Assembly: GCF_002162355.1 (NCBI RefSeq)
Contig: NZ_CP021434.1
Span: 3,402,001-3,466,000, forward strand
DNA from: Tumebacillus avium
Lineage (GTDB): Bacteria > Bacillota > Bacilli > Tumebacillales > Tumebacillaceae
Direction: 5' to 3'
Length of the DNA stretch: 64,000 nucleotides
How positions within the stretch are numbered: the first letter of the stretch is position 1; each line of letters begins with the position of its first letter. The notes beneath the pieces were generated by a model. It saw only the letters and a list, made by a program, of their open reading frames with translations, searched no databases and had not been told where the DNA came from. Position numbers and translations under genes: made by a program. Positions 62,601 to 64,000 of the stretch are shown here, piece by piece.

Positions 62601-63146
62601 ATGAGCCAAAGCCAATTCCACTCCACAACGATCTTCGCCTGCCGCCGCAACGGCAAAGCGGCGATGGCAGGCGACGGCCAGGTCACGTTTGGCCAAAACA
62701 TGGTCATGAAAAACGGTGCCAAGAAAGTCAGACGCCTGTTCCGCGGCGAAGTGGTCGCCGGTTTTGCCGGATCGGTTGCCGACGCATTCACTTTGTTTGA
62801 CCTGTTTGAAGGCAAACTGGAAGAATTCCACGGCAACCTCCAGCGGGCTGCTGTTGAACTTGCCAAAGAATGGCGCACCAGCAAGATGATGAAGAACCTC
62901 GAAGCGATGCTGATCGTGATGAACCGCGACCATCTGCTGCTCGTCTCCGGGAACGGGGAAGTGATCGAGCCGGATGACGACATCATCTCGATCGGTTCGG
63001 GCGGCTCGTTTGCTTTGGCCGCCGGGCGCGCGCTGTATCACCACACGGAGCTCAGCGCCCGCGAGATCGCAGAAAATGCCCTCAAGACGGCGGCAGACAT
63101 CTGCGTGTTCACCAACCACAACATCATCGTCGAAGAGATCGGCTAA
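62601..63146 (+). CDS. clpQ: ATP-dependent protease peptidase subunit ClpQ/HslV
   Basis: A 181-aa proteasome-like peptidase of the ClpYQ complex. [27 protein letters not shown] (shown in part) is the family start, with [14 protein letters not shown] further on. The mature N-terminal nucleophile is probably the Thr or Ser near HSTTIFA; in B. subtilis ClpQ it is an N-terminal Ser. ATG at 62601 after GAGAGGGGACGGGAAG. clpY starts 15 bases downstream. Confidence 0.95.
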   Translation: MSQSQFHSTTIFACRRNGKAAMAGDGQVTFGQNMVMKNGAKKVRRLFRGEVVAGFAGSVADAFTLFDLFEGKLEEFHGNLQRAAVELAKEWRTSKMMKNLEAMLIVMNRDHLLLVSGNGEVIEPDDDIISIGSGGSFALAAGRALYHHTELSAREIAENALKTAADICVFTNHNIIVEEIG

Positions 63147-63161
63147 GAGGAGGGGAAAGCC

Positions 63162-64000
63162 ATGATCAAAATGAAAGAACTGACCCCAAAGCGAATTGTC
63201 GAAGAACTCGATAAATATATCGTCGGCCAAAGCAAAGCGAAAAAAGCGGTCGCCGTTGCTCTGCGCAACCGGTACCGCCGCTCGCTGCTCGCCGAAGACA
63301 TCATCGAAGAGGTAACGCCGAAAAACATCCTGATGATCGGACCGACCGGCGTCGGCAAAACGGAGCTCGCCCGCCGCCTGGCCAAACTGGTCGGCGCACC
63401 GTTCATCAAGGTCGAAGCGACCAAGTTCACCGAAGTCGGCTATGTCGGACGTGACGTGGAGTCGATGGTGCGCGACCTGGTTGAGACGGCCATCCGCATC
63501 GTAAAAGCGGAAAAAATGGCGGAAGTCGAAGAAAAAGCGAAATTTATGGCTGAAGACCGCCTCGTTTCGCTGCTCGTTCCCGACCCGTCGAAAAACAAAA
63601 ATTTCAAAAATCCGTTTGAAATGCTGTTTAGTGGCAATGCTGGTACTCAACAAGACGAAAATGCACAGGATTCGTATGAGATCCGACAAAAACGAAGCGA
63701 AGCTCGCAGACGTTTGGAAAGTGGAGAGTTGGAAGATCAGATCATCGAGGTGGATGTCGAAGACAACTCCCCGGGCATGATGGACCTGCTCGGGAACGGT
63801 GCAGGCATGGACGGCATGGGCATGAACAACATCCAGGAGATGCTGGGCAACATGATGCCCAAGCGCCGCAAGAAGCGCAAAGTGCCGATCCGCGAAGCGC
63901 GCAAGCTGCTCGCACAGGAAGAGGCGCAAAAGCTGATCGACATGGATGAAGTGACCGCCGAGTCGGTGCACCGCGCGGAACAGTCCGGCATCATCTTTAT
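63162..64000 (+). CDS. clpY: ATP-dependent protease ATPase subunit ClpY/HslU (5' part)
   Basis: About 279 residues before the window ends. The AAA+ unfoldase that feeds Clp[19 protein letters not shown] at the start, Walker [18 protein letters not shown] (about 60-76) and [18 protein letters not shown] (pore loop GYVG). The inserted I domain (about 110-240) is Met/Gly-rich here ([13 protein letters not shown]). ATG after GAGGAGGGG. Walker B and the C-domain lie outside. Confidence 0.96.
   Translation, partial: MIKMKELTPKRIVEELDKYIVGQSKAKKAVAVALRNRYRRSLLAEDIIEEVTPKNILMIGPTGVGKTELARRLAKLVGAPFIKVEATKFTEVGYVGRDVESMVRDLVETAIRIVKAEKMAEVEEKAKFMAEDRLVSLLVPDPSKNKNFKNPFEMLFSGNAGTQQDENAQDSYEIRQKRSEARRRLESGELEDQIIEVDVEDNSPGMMDLLGNGAGMDGMGMNNIQEMLGNMMPKRRKKRKVPIREARKLLAQEEAQKLIDMDEVTAESVHRAEQSGIIF

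Noticed and set aside
62319..63971. A 550-codon open frame antisense to xerC, clpQ and clpY
   Set aside because: It covers three genuine genes and is an artefact of their codon bias.

Overview
The window looks like chromosome from an endospore-forming Bacillota. The evidence is SpoVM, an alpha/beta-type SASP, a Spo0E-like protein, FapR control of lipid genes, and Bacillus-like gene order (stp-prkC-rsgA-rpe-spoVM-rpmB; rpsP-khpA-ylqD-rimM-trmD; sucCD-dprA-topA-trmFO-xerC-clpQ-clpY). By eye most genes are GC-rich, with many GTG/TTG starts. Together with fabH and fabF placed inside the fap/fab cluster this suggests an Alicyclobacillaceae (Tumebacillus-like) genome. That placement is an inference from style and synteny, not a proven identification.

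Layout. 1-10.6 kb: the Stp/PrkC signalling pair, ribosome GTPase RsgA, Rpe, a small membrane ORF plus the 27-aa SpoVM, L28 on the minus strand, Asp23/FakA, two-subunit serine dehydratase and RecG. 10.6-12.5 kb: small sporulation and cell-surface genes (SASP, Spo0E-like, glucosaminidase with one SLH repeat) and two small unknown minus-strand genes. 12.5-17.9 kb: a structured intergenic stretch, then rsmD-coaD-ylbK-ylbL, tmcAL on the minus strand, and yceD-rpmF behind a consensus sigma-A promoter. 18-24.8 kb: fapR-plsX-fabH-fabD-fabG-acpP-fabF-rnc with a FapR operator overlapping the promoter start region; fabF carries a one-base frameshift. 24.8-34.5 kb: an orphan PemK/MazF-like gene, then smc-ftsY-ylxM-ffh-rpsP-khpA-ylqD-rimM-trmD. 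34.7-38.3 kb: ten tRNA genes plus L,D-transpeptidase, endonuclease IV and an NlpC/P60 hydrolase, which separate trmD from rplS. 38.4-44.4 kb: rplS-lepB-rbgA-rnhB, a FliK-like repeat protein, a FlhB-C-like protein, yraN and yneF. 44.4-54.5 kb: the accessory part, with a Gly/Tyr-rich protein, a secreted subtilisin, a MOSC protein, YifB, several small Cys-rich proteins, a mini sulfite-oxidase-fold protein, an MFS exporter, a lipoprotein and a nitroreductase. 54.6-64 kb: sucCD, dprA, topA, trmFO, xerC, clpQ and the 5' part of clpY.

Most of the window is housekeeping: translation and protein export (rpmB, rpmF, rpsP, rplS, rimM, trmD, ffh, ftsY, lepB), fatty-acid synthesis under FapR, and chromosome handling (smc, topA, xerC, recG, dprA). 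I found no CRISPR array, prophage, insertion sequence or obvious defence island. The most unusual items are the fabF frameshift, a tRNA-Leu(CAA) with almost no variable arm, a tandem 43-bp hairpin repeat with compensatory changes inside the tRNA cluster, a run of stem-loops upstream of rsmD, the orphan MazF-fold protein, and a sulfite-oxidase-like mini-protein lacking the molybdenum-ligating cysteine region.
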